Shown: positions 1-5,772, counted from the stretch's first letter. The stretch: 7,741 bases of DNA from Bacillota bacterium (GCA_012512055.1 JAAZEW010000269.1:1-7741), one strand, 5' to 3'. A program made the numbers and translations. Notes: a model not told the origin generated them from the sequence alone.

Positions 1-42
1 AGTGGCCGAATTTTGACACCCCTCGTTGCAATCACCGGCCAC
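1..42. mobile_element. Possible insertion-sequence end (tentative)
   Basis: The first 42 bases carry a 7-bp inverted repeat, GTGGCCG at 2-8 and CGGCCAC at 36-42, separated by 27 bases. The motif around 2-20 (GTGGCCGAATTTTGACACC) resembles terminal repeats I associate with IS21-family (istA/istB) elements. That is recollection of a pattern, not a match I could run. No transposase is visible because the window starts here. It may equally be an ordinary intergenic inverted repeat. Confidence 0.25.
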
Positions 43-99
43 CCAAGACAATCGGAAAACGAGCGAAAACTAATGAACTCATACTTAGGTTAAGAACAA

Positions 100-104
100 G
101 GGGG
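100..104 (+). promoter_or_regulatory. Ribosome binding site of the first nucleotidyltransferase
   Basis: GGGGG at 100-104 lies nine bases before the ATG at 114 and supports that start. The leader upstream contains a perfect TTGACA at 13-18, but nothing like a -10 box lies 16-18 bases after it, so I do not call a promoter. Confidence 0.5.
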
Positions 105-113
105 ATCTAATCC

Positions 114-470
114 ATGTCACGGGTCCAGGAGATTCTGCTGCGGAAACGGGCAAGGGAGTCAAAGCTGAAATCTAGTTTAGTGCATATAACTGAACAGTTG
201 CGCGATCTTGGAGCGCTCAAGATCGTGTTATTTGGTTCGTTGGCCAGGGGGGACGTAGATACAGACAGTGATTTGGATCTCCTCGTGATCATGCCTGCAG
301 ATGCCAGCGGCAAAGAATGGACAGGTATTGTCTATGATAAGGTAGAAAGGGGCATTGCGTCCGACATCATAGTATACAATCAGGATGAATTTGAACGCCG
401 GTTGCCTGAAAGCAGTTTCCTGCAAGATATTATGGCTTCAGGGAGAGTTGTATATGAGAAGGCCATATGA
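114..470 (+). CDS. MNT-type nucleotidyltransferase (MntA-like antitoxin)
   Basis: This is a 118-residue minimal nucleotidyltransferase of the DNA polymerase beta superfamily. The catalytic signature GSx10DxD is intact: G41-S42, then D53 and D55 (LFGSLARG...SDLDLLV). A third acidic position is probably D84 in ASDIIVYN. Stand-alone proteins of this size usually pair with a HEPN protein. In characterised MntA/HepT systems the enzyme transfers AMP to a tyrosine of the HEPN toxin and so acts as antitoxin. Its last 17 bases overlap the following HEPN gene, which indicates translational coupling. The pairing and fold are clear from sequence. The antitoxin role is inferred from the family. It is only loosely similar to the second nucleotidyltransferase at 914, so the pairs do not look like a recent duplication. 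Confidence 0.88.
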   Translation: MSRVQEILLRKRARESKLKSSLVHITEQLRDLGALKIVLFGSLARGDVDTDSDLDLLVIMPADASGKEWTGIVYDKVERGIASDIIVYNQDEFERRLPESSFLQDIMASGRVVYEKAI

Positions 471-882
471 ACACGAAAGTCTAAGATGGTTAACTCACGC
501 AAGGGATGAGTTTGAAGATGCCGATGAGCTGAGAAAGAGGGAGAGGTTTTATCTTGCCCTTTTCCATTTTCAGCAAGCTGCGGAAAAGGCTTTGAAAGCG
601 CATCTCTATCTTAAGCTTGAGTCAAGTGAAGTCTTCTATACCCATTCGATAGATGAATTGATTAAAATGGCCGTAGAGATAGATCCCGAATTCGAAAAGA
701 TCGCGTCTGCCAAGAAGTTGGATCAGTACTATATTCCTACCCGTTATCCTAATGGCCTTCCGGGAGGTGTTCCATCGCGGTACTACGACGACCCCGAAGA
801 GGCCATGCAAGCGAAGGATCTCGCTGAAGGGGTCATTAAGCTGGTTACCATGAAAATTAATAGGGATAATCGTGATCTATGA
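454..882 (+). CDS. HEPN-domain protein, partner of the nucleotidyltransferase
   Basis: This is a 142-residue all-helical HEPN protein. I place the start at the ATG at 454 because GGGAGAG at 441-447 lies six bases before it and the HEPN homology begins here. The upstream ATG at 385 in the same frame lies inside the preceding gene and has no such support. The family hallmark is the helix FHFQQAAEKALKAHL (residues 37-51), followed by THSIDELI (63-70) and IPTRYPNG (94-101). HEPN proteins in such pairs are typically RNases (toxins). The classic Rx4-6H active site near the C-terminal helices is not obvious here. The only plausible formal match is R31-x6-H38, in the early helix region. It could therefore be a divergent or non-catalytic HEPN. 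The overlap with the nucleotidyltransferase gene supports a functional pair. Confidence 0.85.
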   Translation: MRRPYEHESLRWLTHARDEFEDADELRKRERFYLALFHFQQAAEKALKAHLYLKLESSEVFYTHSIDELIKMAVEIDPEFEKIASAKKLDQYYIPTRYPNGLPGGVPSRYYDDPEEAMQAKDLAEGVIKLVTMKINRDNRDL

Positions 883-900
883 CATTGCTTGAAATTGGTT

Positions 901-905
901 GGAGG
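901..905 (+). promoter_or_regulatory. Ribosome binding site of the second nucleotidyltransferase
   Basis: GGAGG at 901-905 stands eight bases before the ATG at 914. It favours that start over the in-frame ATG at 926. The 31-base gap after the HEPN stop holds no terminator-like hairpin, so both pairs may be on one transcript. Confidence 0.6.
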
Positions 906-913
906 TATAGGGC

Positions 914-1261
914 ATGGGTTTTCGAATGTCCCAGGCGAAAGAGAGGAAAGAGATGCTAGATGCCGCCCTCCGGCAGTCTCTAAGCGCTTTACCTGCCACT
1001 GATGTAGAGCTGGTAATTCATTTTGGATCCCATGCCCGCGGTTCGCTACGCTCAAGAAGTGATATCGATCTAATCATAGTCCGTCCCACGGAGAAGCCAT
1101 TTGTGCATCGAGCAGATGACTTAATAAGATTGTTTCCGCCCGGAACGCCTGTTGATCTTTTGGTTTATACTCCTGAAGAATGGGCCTATTTAAGTGTTAA
1201 CCGGGGCTTTCATAAACAGGCTCTGGAAGAGGGGAATGTCGTTTACGATGCAAGGCGCTGA
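914..1261 (+). CDS. Second MNT-type nucleotidyltransferase
   Basis: This is a 115-residue minimal nucleotidyltransferase. GSx10DxD is complete: G38-S39 in HFGSHARG, then D50 and D52 in SRSDIDLIIV. A third acidic residue, D81, lies in TPVDLLVYTPEEW. The fold and probable chemistry (nucleotide transfer onto a partner protein) match the first nucleotidyltransferase, but the sequences differ widely outside the motifs. Its 3' end overlaps the start of a HEPN-like frame, as in the first pair. That second HEPN is truncated, so this enzyme may have lost its cognate target or may act on the intact HEPN upstream. The antitoxin role is inferred from the family. Confidence 0.86.
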   Translation: MGFRMSQAKERKEMLDAALRQSLSALPATDVELVIHFGSHARGSLRSRSDIDLIIVRPTEKPFVHRADDLIRLFPPGTPVDLLVYTPEEWAYLSVNRGFHKQALEEGNVVYDARR

Positions 1262-1409
1262 TGATGCTCTTCGTTGGCTGCGCCAAGCTGGGCATGATCT
1301 CGATGATGCCCGTTTTGTCCTAACAGGGAAGCGATACGGACTCGCTTGCTTTTTGAGCCAACAATCGGCGGAAAAGAGGATCATTGTGTTAAAAAACTTT
1401 ACCGGATAG
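1248..1409 (+). pseudogene. Truncated HEPN gene (N-terminal fragment)
   Basis: The frame encodes about 53 residues from the ATG at 1248, or 57 from the ATG at 1236. The 1248 start gives a 14-base overlap with the nucleotidyltransferase, close to the 17-base overlap of the first pair. The visible part, DDALRWLRQAGHDLDDARFV...YGLACFLSQQSAEK, matches the first two helices of the HEPN family and aligns with residues of about 8-45 of the intact HEPN at 454. After QQSAEK the expected continuation (ALKA and the rest of about 90 residues) is replaced by RIIVLKNFTG and a stop. I read the other two frames for about 80 bases beyond 1378 and found no continuation, so this looks like a deletion or recombination break rather than a frameshift. 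A functional mini-protein cannot be excluded. Confidence 0.75.
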
Positions 1410-1432
1410 AAGGAATTCGATAGTCTATGGCA

Positions 1433-1442
1433 TATATATAAC
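1433..1442 (+). promoter_or_regulatory. Possible -10 region of the repressor/sugar operon
   Basis: The run TATATATAAC just upstream of the palindrome at 1444-1459 is the best -10 candidate before the operon (TATAAC at 1437-1442). No good -35 box lies at the proper distance: TTCGAT at 1416-1421 gives a 15-base spacer and is weak. If transcription begins about seven bases after the -10, the palindrome would cover the start point, a classic repression position. Confidence 0.3.
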
Positions 1443-1443
1443 A

Positions 1444-1459
1444 ATGACATCGATGTCAT
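1444..1459. promoter_or_regulatory. Perfect 16-bp CG-centred palindrome, likely LacI-family operator
   Basis: ATGACATCGATGTCAT is a perfect inverted repeat with no spacer and a central CG, the typical architecture of LacI/GalR-family operators. It sits directly downstream of an AT-rich -10 candidate and 24 bases before the probable GTG start of a LacI-family gene, so autoregulation is the natural inference. A 14/16 relative occurs at 4558-4573. Binding by this particular repressor is not shown. Confidence 0.6.
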
Positions 1460-1469
1460 ATGACGCTCC

Positions 1470-1476
1470 GGGGGTG
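1470..1476 (+). promoter_or_regulatory. Ribosome binding site deciding the repressor start
   Basis: GGGGGTG at 1470-1476 lies seven bases before the GTG at 1484. The in-frame ATG at 1460 directly abuts the operator-like palindrome and has no Shine-Dalgarno sequence. The GTG at 1484 is therefore preferred. Confidence 0.55.
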
Positions 1477-1483
1477 CTATCGG

Positions 1484-2512
1484 GTGCGAATTAGAAGTAC
1501 CATATACGACGTAGCGGAGCTGGCGGGTGTATCTGCAAAAACCGTCTCACGTGTGATAAATAACTCATCCCTGGTTGCTCCTGACACCAGGCGCAAGGTT
1601 TTGGCAGCCATTGCTGAACTTGACTTTCACCCTGATTCGGCAGCAAAAGGGCTGCGCCAGCGACGCAGGAAGTCAGTAGGCCTGGTCATTCCCTATGGCA
1701 GCGACTTCGTGTTTCAAGACCCAGGCATGTGGGCGCAGGCAAACGGGGCGCATAGAGCTCTGTCTGAACGCGGCTACGATTTAGTCCTTGCAGTCCCGCA
1801 AACTCGGGAATTGGTATTGCATGAGCTTAGCAGGCTCACGAAAAACCGCACTGTAGATGGGGTAATCCTATATGCTATGGAAGGCGTGGACACATTAATC
1901 AAGGAATTCGACCGCCTCAGAATCCGGTATGTGTCGCTTTCCATGTGTTATTCGGGACAAGATCACAACTTTGTAGACACTGATTCGTCTTATGTTTGTC
2001 ATCTTGCCACCAAGTACATGATTGATCAAGGAGCAAGGCGTATAGGATTAGTCCGCGAGCCGGAAGGGTTCTTCCACCCGGCGAAGGCCACTGCGGAGCA
2101 AGGGTACCGCCGTGCATGCCGTGAAGCAGGCCTATCGGTAGATGGGTCCCTGATACTTGCAGGCGACTACTCAGTGGAATCAGGTTATGACCGAACGTGC
2201 CGATTCCTAAAGGATGTGCCTGACATTGACGGTATCCTTTGCATGAGCGATCCCATGGCCATGGGATCGCTGAGGGCATTGAGGGAGCATGAATTGACGC
2301 CCGGCGTTGACATTGATTTCGTGTCAGGTGACGACTTTACAACCACCAGAGCGATGTGGCCAGGCCTTACGTCAATCAGAACGCCACTCTACGAGCAAGG
2401 ATACCATGCAGGAGCAATGATAGTCGATTATATACAATCAGGAAAGAAGAACCCAGGAAAGCTTCTTAAGGGCGAGTTGATTGTGCGTCAGTCAGTGCGA
2501 TCCCGAAATTAG
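1484..2512 (+). CDS. LacI-family transcriptional regulator
   Basis: This is a 342-residue repressor counted from the GTG at 1484; an ATG at 1460 would add eight residues. LacI-family proteins begin a few residues before the TIYDVAxLAGVS helix-turn-helix, here T6-S17, which favours the shorter form. The recognition helix is AKTVSRVI (18-25), and the hinge helix region HPDSAAKGL (49-57) follows. Residues from about 65 onward form a periplasmic-binding-protein-like effector domain, including CMSDPMAMGSLRAL near 253-266 and the C-terminal LIVRQSVR. Proteins of this family bind a sugar or sugar phosphate and release DNA. Placed 20 bases ahead of transporter genes and followed by a glycosidase, it probably controls this operon and itself. 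A striking 26-bp palindrome lies within its coding sequence. Confidence 0.93.
   Translation: MRIRSTIYDVAELAGVSAKTVSRVINNSSLVAPDTRRKVLAAIAELDFHPDSAAKGLRQRRRKSVGLVIPYGSDFVFQDPGMWAQANGAHRALSERGYDLVLAVPQTRELVLHELSRLTKNRTVDGVILYAMEGVDTLIKEFDRLRIRYVSLSMCYSGQDHNFVDTDSSYVCHLATKYMIDQGARRIGLVREPEGFFHPAKATAEQGYRRACREAGLSVDGSLILAGDYSVESGYDRTCRFLKDVPDIDGILCMSDPMAMGSLRALREHELTPGVDIDFVSGDDFTTTRAMWPGLTSIRTPLYEQGYHAGAMIVDYIQSGKKNPGKLLKGELIVRQSVRSRN
2246..2271. repeat. Perfect 26-bp palindrome inside the repressor gene
   Basis: The half-site AGCGATCCCATGG (2246-2258) is followed immediately by its exact reverse complement (2259-2271). It encodes SDPMAMGSL, a conserved stretch of LacI-family proteins, so part of the symmetry is constrained by protein sequence, but every wobble base also fits. 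The mRNA could form a stem of about 11 bp with a four-base loop. Two adjacent CCATGG and two GATC sites are contained. Confidence 0.9.
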
Positions 2513-2532
2513 ACCGGAAGGGAGCAGGTCTG

Positions 2533-2850
2533 ATGAAAGGCGTGTCAGGATGGTCGAGACGGAGACATGCCACAGCTTACTGGATGATCCTGCCGGCTGT
2601 AGCAGCCATGCTCTTGGTGCACTATATACCCATGCTGTGGGGCTTTTACATCAGCATGCATGACGTAAACCTGTTTACGATGGTCGACTGGATTAACGCT
2701 CCTTTTGTAGGATTCCAAAACTTCATAGACGGCTTCAACCCTGCTACAACCACTGGCGCCCGTGCGCTCAAGGCTCTATCGAATATCACAGTCTACTCTG
2801 TGGTAGCGATCAGTGCAGGCTATGTGATAGGCCTTGCTGTAGCGATCTAG
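2533..2850 (+). CDS. N-terminal piece of the MalF-type permease
   Basis: If the amber codon is real and not suppressed, this 105-residue product would be made. It carries the cytoplasmic N-terminus, the first transmembrane helix (about 16-42), an external loop, and the second helix up to its last residues (about 84-105). It lacks the coupling loop, so it could not transport on its own. Confidence 0.55.
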   Translation: MKGVSGWSRRRHATAYWMILPAVAAMLLVHYIPMLWGFYISMHDVNLFTMVDWINAPFVGFQNFIDGFNPATTTGARALKALSNITVYSVVAISAGYVIGLAVAI

Positions 2851-2877
2851 CTCAATCAGGATTTTTGGGGCAGAACC

Positions 2878-3459
2878 TTGATGAGAGGCCTAATCCTTCT
2901 TCCTTACATCACCCCTGACTGCGTGGCATTTAATGTCTGGAAATTCATATTCCAGTCCAGAATAGGACTGCTCAACCGTTATCTGGTCGAGTGGAATCTT
3001 GTGTCAGAACCCCCCATTTGGCTGGTAGGACCTCCTGCGCTCTGGGCAGTGACAATAGCAAGTATCTGGAAAGGTTGGCCTTTCGCTGCGCTCATTCTTC
3101 TGGCAGCTTTGCAGAAGATTCCGCCTGAGCTCTATGAGGCTGCTCGCGTAGACGGCGCAACCGCGTGGCAGCAGTTTACCATGATTACAATACCACAGCT
3201 CAGAACAGTATCAGTAATGCTGCTACTTATGTCCATACTGTGGAACTTCAACGCATTCAACCAATTCTTCATTATGCTCGGCCGTGACCCGGGTATTGCG
3301 GCTGAAGTGCCGTCCACGCTTATACTCAGGGAGGCCTTTACGAATCTGAAATACGGGATAGGTTCTGCCTTGTCGATAGTGTTGATGTTAATTCTCTTGG
3401 TTATCACCACAGTCTACCTGTATGCCCTGCGTGGCACGGCAGGTGCGGAGGAGGTGTAG
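2878..3459 (+). CDS. C-terminal piece of the MalF-type permease
   Basis: This is the frame after the amber codon, in the same reading frame as the first piece. Initiation could occur at the TTG at 2878 or the ATG at 2881; only a weak GGGG at 2867-2870 precedes them. It includes the remaining four transmembrane segments and the EAA loop EAARVDGATAWQQFTMITIP. The piece most likely reflects the broken gene rather than an independent protein, though translational re-initiation to give a split permease is conceivable. Confidence 0.55.
   Translation: MMRGLILLPYITPDCVAFNVWKFIFQSRIGLLNRYLVEWNLVSEPPIWLVGPPALWAVTIASIWKGWPFAALILLAALQKIPPELYEAARVDGATAWQQFTMITIPQLRTVSVMLLLMSILWNFNAFNQFFIMLGRDPGIAAEVPSTLILREAFTNLKYGIGSALSIVLMLILLVITTVYLYALRGTAGAEEV
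3447..3456 (+). promoter_or_regulatory. Strong ribosome binding site of the MalG-type permease
   Basis: GGAGGAGGTG at 3447-3456 lies inside the last codons of the preceding permease and six bases before the ATG at 3463. It could drive translation of the second permease even if ribosomes drop off at the upstream amber codon, which would limit polar effects. Confidence 0.7.
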
Positions 3460-3462
3460 GCG

Positions 3463-4353
3463 ATGAAGACACGCAAGGCGCGTGTTCGTTCAGCCAAGAG
3501 GCTGAAGCAAGTCGCGACATACCTGGCTGTGCTGTTGGTTGCCCTGGTAGTGTTGGTGCCATATGCTTGGATGGTATCAGGCTCGTTCAAGGAAACCTTG
3601 GAGCTGCAATCCTCTGACGTTACCATTCCTGAACTCAGGCCGTCCTGGATTCCCAGGGGCCCGACTCTCCGTAACTATAGAGAAGTCAACCTTACTGTCC
3701 CTATGCTCAGATACTTCAGGCACTCAATCATCATCAGCCTTGGTACGATGGTAGCGGCTACATTGCTGGCTTTGCCTGCAGCTTACGCCCTGTCAAGATT
3801 CAACTTCCGCGGGCGCGGGGTATATACAGTCTCAGTGCTGGCGACGCAAATGTTACCCGGGATCCTGTTCCTCATACCGTACTACTTGATATTTACCACA
3901 GTCTCTCGGCACACCGGCATCCCATTGCGGGATACCTATGGAGGGATGATATTCACCTATACATCTTTCGCCTTGCCTTTCTCCATAGTCATGCTAAGGA
4001 GCTATCTAAACGGTATTCCCCTTGAAATCGATGAACAAGCCATGATAGACGGATGTACGCAACTGAGGGCTCTCTGGACGGTGATTGTTCCCCTTGCAAC
4101 CCCTGGCATTGCAGCAGTGGCGATTTACGCATTCATCATGGCCTGGAACGAAGTCTTGTTTGCGTCAGTTCTTACAGGCAGGTCCACCAAGACTGTGGCA
4201 ATAGGTATCATGGACTATATAACTGCTACAGGGGCCAACTGGGGAGGCATGATGGCTGCGTGCATCGTCATAAGCATACCTGTCCTTGTGCTATTCACGT
4301 CCATGCAGCGTTACATAGTCGAGGGTTTGATTGCAGGGGCAACCAAAGGTTGA
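3463..4353 (+). CDS. MalG-type carbohydrate ABC transporter permease
   Basis: This is a 296-residue inner-membrane permease of full family length. Features in order are a basic N-terminus, a first helix at about 18-38 (ATYLAVLLVALVVLVPYAW), AAYALSRFNFRGR (106-118), which is characteristic of MalG-like proteins, and the coupling loop EQAMIDGCTQLRALWTVIVPLATPG (from E191, with G197). The C-terminus YIVEGLIAGATKG is the usual MalG ending. It would pair with the MalF-type subunit encoded just upstream, three bases away, to form the membrane channel for an oligosaccharide delivered by the binding protein at 4507. No nucleotide-binding subunit is encoded in the window. I see no defects. Confidence 0.94.
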   Translation: MKTRKARVRSAKRLKQVATYLAVLLVALVVLVPYAWMVSGSFKETLELQSSDVTIPELRPSWIPRGPTLRNYREVNLTVPMLRYFRHSIIISLGTMVAATLLALPAAYALSRFNFRGRGVYTVSVLATQMLPGILFLIPYYLIFTTVSRHTGIPLRDTYGGMIFTYTSFALPFSIVMLRSYLNGIPLEIDEQAMIDGCTQLRALWTVIVPLATPGIAAVAIYAFIMAWNEVLFASVLTGRSTKTVAIGIMDYITATGANWGGMMAACIVISIPVLVLFTSMQRYIVEGLIAGATKG

Positions 4354-4488
4354 ATTATTGTTTCGCAAGTCATGAGACCGGGGGGTGATGCGCATAGAAC
4401 CAAACCGGAGTATGCAGGTAGACCCGTTTCGAGTGAGCTGTTTTTGGATTCTAAACGCACGGGAAGAATTCGGAACCCAATAACCAAG

Positions 4489-4496
4489 AAGGAGGG
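4489..4496 (+). promoter_or_regulatory. Ribosome binding site of the sugar-binding protein
   Basis: AAGGAGGG at 4489-4496 lies ten bases before the ATG at 4507 and fixes that start against an in-frame ATG at 4372. TAACC at 4481-4485 can pair with GGTTA at 4495-4499 around the site; this short 5-bp stem is weak evidence for control. In the rest of the 153-base gap (4354-4506) I find no clear promoter, hairpin or terminator. Confidence 0.7.
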
Positions 4497-4506
4497 TTAC
4501 AGAATA

Positions 4507-5772
4507 ATGAAGCGGTTTGCATTGATGATTGTGGGGGTTGTTTTCTTATTCGGTTTATTGACATCGATGACATTCGGAGCGCCTCGCGAGATTACTTTCT
4601 GGCTGATGCCTAACGCTCCGGATGATTTGCACACTGTCTGGATGGACGCCAAAGTAGCGGAATTTCAGAAAGAGACAGGTATCACAGTTCACTACGAAGT
4701 GATAGGGTGGGGTGATGCCTGGACCAGGCTGGTTACTGCAATTACAGGCGGTGAAGGGGCAGACGTGGTTCAGGTGGGTACTACATGGAATCCGCAGTTT
4801 GCAGCTATGAGGGGTCTTGCGAAGGTCAATCCCTCTGGATTTGGTGGGATTGATGCCTTTATGCCGGCAAACTACGAGTCCACGACGTATAAAGGCGAAT
4901 CCTACGGAGTGCCGTGGTTTGCTGAGACCCGCTGCCTATTCTACAACAAAGACCACTTCCGAGAGGTCGGATTTGAGCCTCCGACCACTTATGACGAGCT
5001 TGTGGCTGTGGGAAACAGGCTTGCGAGAGTCCGCGGCAAAGGTACGGCTATCGCCATTGCAGGAAACCAGGCTTGGGATCTTCTCCACAACTGGGCTATT
5101 CTGCTCTGGGCCTGGGGTGGGGACCTTACAAGTCCTGATCTGAAGAAAGCCACGTTCAACGGCCCAGAGGGAATTGAGGCCATGAATTGGTACGTGGACC
5201 TGGTCAGAAACGGCCTTGCCTCCAAGTCGTGCGCTGAGTACAACCAACCTGACGCAGACGCTGCCTTTATCAATGGCAATGTCTCAATGGCGTTCATGGG
5301 ACCATGGAACATTGCAAACATTCAGCATGACAACCCTGAACTCAACTACGGCGTGGTGGAGCCTCCAAAAGGCCCTAAAGCCTGCGCTGCGTTCTCAGGC
5401 GGCAGCAACCTTGCTATCCTGGCAAGCAGCAGAGCCGAAGAAGACGCAAAGACATGGATTAAGTTCCTGCTGAGAAAGGATAACCTCGTGTCATATACGT
5501 CTGAACTCACTTATATGCTGCCTGCAACTGTAGAAGCCTTTGATGACCCGGCTTTCGCTACCGAAATGTATAAGCCGTTTAAGGCAGCGCTTGAGTACGC
5601 CACCGCATATCCGCCGCTCGGGGTATGGGGCACAATGGAAAATGACATAACAGTCGCGTTCAAGGCGATCTTCACTGACTATGTCACAGGTAAACTAGGT
5701 GCAGACGGTGTGAAGAAACATCTGGACGATGCAGCCCGGCGAGTAGATGCTGCACTGAAAACTGAGAAGTAG
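4507..5772 (+). CDS. Secreted carbohydrate-binding protein of an ABC transporter (SBP family 1)
   Basis: This 421-residue extracellular solute-binding protein captures the sugar and hands it to the permeases. The start at 4507 follows a strong Shine-Dalgarno site and yields a clear Sec signal: MKR, then a hydrophobic core at about 4-19. The likely cleavage lies after G24 (T22-F23-G24), since A25 would place proline at +1. No lipobox cysteine is present, so it would be periplasmic or released rather than a lipoprotein. Family landmarks are REITFWLMPNAPDD (27-40), YGVPWFAETRCLFYNKDHF (133-151), WAWGGDL and FMGPWNIANI (263-272). It is encoded after its permeases rather than before them, less usual for such operons. 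The ligand is not readable from sequence; the neighbouring GH116 gene suggests a beta-glycoside or oligosaccharide. Confidence 0.94.
   Translation: MKRFALMIVGVVFLFGLLTSMTFGAPREITFWLMPNAPDDLHTVWMDAKVAEFQKETGITVHYEVIGWGDAWTRLVTAITGGEGADVVQVGTTWNPQFAAMRGLAKVNPSGFGGIDAFMPANYESTTYKGESYGVPWFAETRCLFYNKDHFREVGFEPPTTYDELVAVGNRLARVRGKGTAIAIAGNQAWDLLHNWAILLWAWGGDLTSPDLKKATFNGPEGIEAMNWYVDLVRNGLASKSCAEYNQPDADAAFINGNVSMAFMGPWNIANIQHDNPELNYGVVEPPKGPKACAAFSGGSNLAILASSRAEEDAKTWIKFLLRKDNLVSYTSELTYMLPATVEAFDDPAFATEMYKPFKAALEYATAYPPLGVWGTMENDITVAFKAIFTDYVTGKLGADGVKKHLDDAARRVDAALKTEK
4558..4573. promoter_or_regulatory. Operator-like site inside the binding-protein gene
   Basis: TTGACATCGATGACAT matches the palindrome at 1444-1459 at 14 of 16 positions, with an identical 11-base core TGACATCGATG. 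It lies in the signal-peptide codons, about 50 bases after the start codon. It could act as an internal repressor site or roadblock. Its symmetry is imperfect (6 of 8 pairs), and it may be a coincidence of the codons for LTSMT. Confidence 0.35.

Larger units (their letters stand above)
2533..3459 (+). pseudogene. MalF-type sugar ABC permease interrupted by an in-frame amber codon
   Basis: Read straight through, this is one frame of 308 codons, the normal length of a MalF-type inner-membrane permease. Codon 106 (2848-2850) is TAG and the frame continues without a shift. Both sides are typical: the N-terminal helix YWMILPAVAAMLLVHYIP (17-33), the segment NITVYSVVAISAGYVIGLAVAI before the stop, LNQDFWGR directly after it, and the coupling loop YEAARVDGATAWQQF from E202 with G208, which contacts the ATPase. 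TAG is also used as the ordinary terminator of the repressor, this gene and the binding protein, so amber reassignment is unlikely. A single change from TTG (Leu) or another sense codon would produce it. Either the gene has recently been inactivated, it is read by a suppressor tRNA, or the base is a sequencing error. The start at 2533 has GAAGGGAG at 2517-2524. Confidence 0.85.

Noticed and set aside
13..41. Promoter built on the perfect TTGACA at 13-18
   Set aside because: The bases at 16-18 positions downstream are GC-rich (CCGGCC region) with no -10 likeness; the motif fits the insertion-sequence-like end better.
1059..1074. Third copy of the operator motif (GTGATATCGATCTAAT)
   Set aside because: Only 12 of 16 bases match and they encode the conserved SDIDLI active-site motif of the nucleotidyltransferase, which explains the likeness.
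1378..1440. Frameshift explaining the short second HEPN
   Set aside because: Reading the other two frames gives no HEPN-like helices (one soon stops, one reads HCVKKLYRIEGIR), so a deletion or junction fits better.
1917..2279. Minus-strand frame of 120 codons across the repressor gene
   Set aside because: It lies fully opposite a well-supported LacI-family gene and shows no recognisable domain or ribosome binding site; it is a shadow frame.
2848..2850. Amber codon as pyrrolysine or a reassigned code
   Set aside because: TAG ends three genes in this window at their normal lengths, permeases are not known pyrrolysine proteins, and no supporting genes are visible.
4053..4388. Plus-strand frame of 111 codons overlapping the MalG-type gene
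   Set aside because: It is an alternative frame of the permease, with an odd Cys/His-rich composition and no family likeness.
4354..4506. Terminator or riboswitch between the MalG-type and binding-protein genes
   Set aside because: No hairpin followed by a T-run and no recognisable riboswitch core; only short weak stems are present.
4558..4586. Promoter built on TTGACA at 4558-4563 inside the binding-protein gene
   Set aside because: No -10 box at the proper spacing, and the region codes for the signal peptide.
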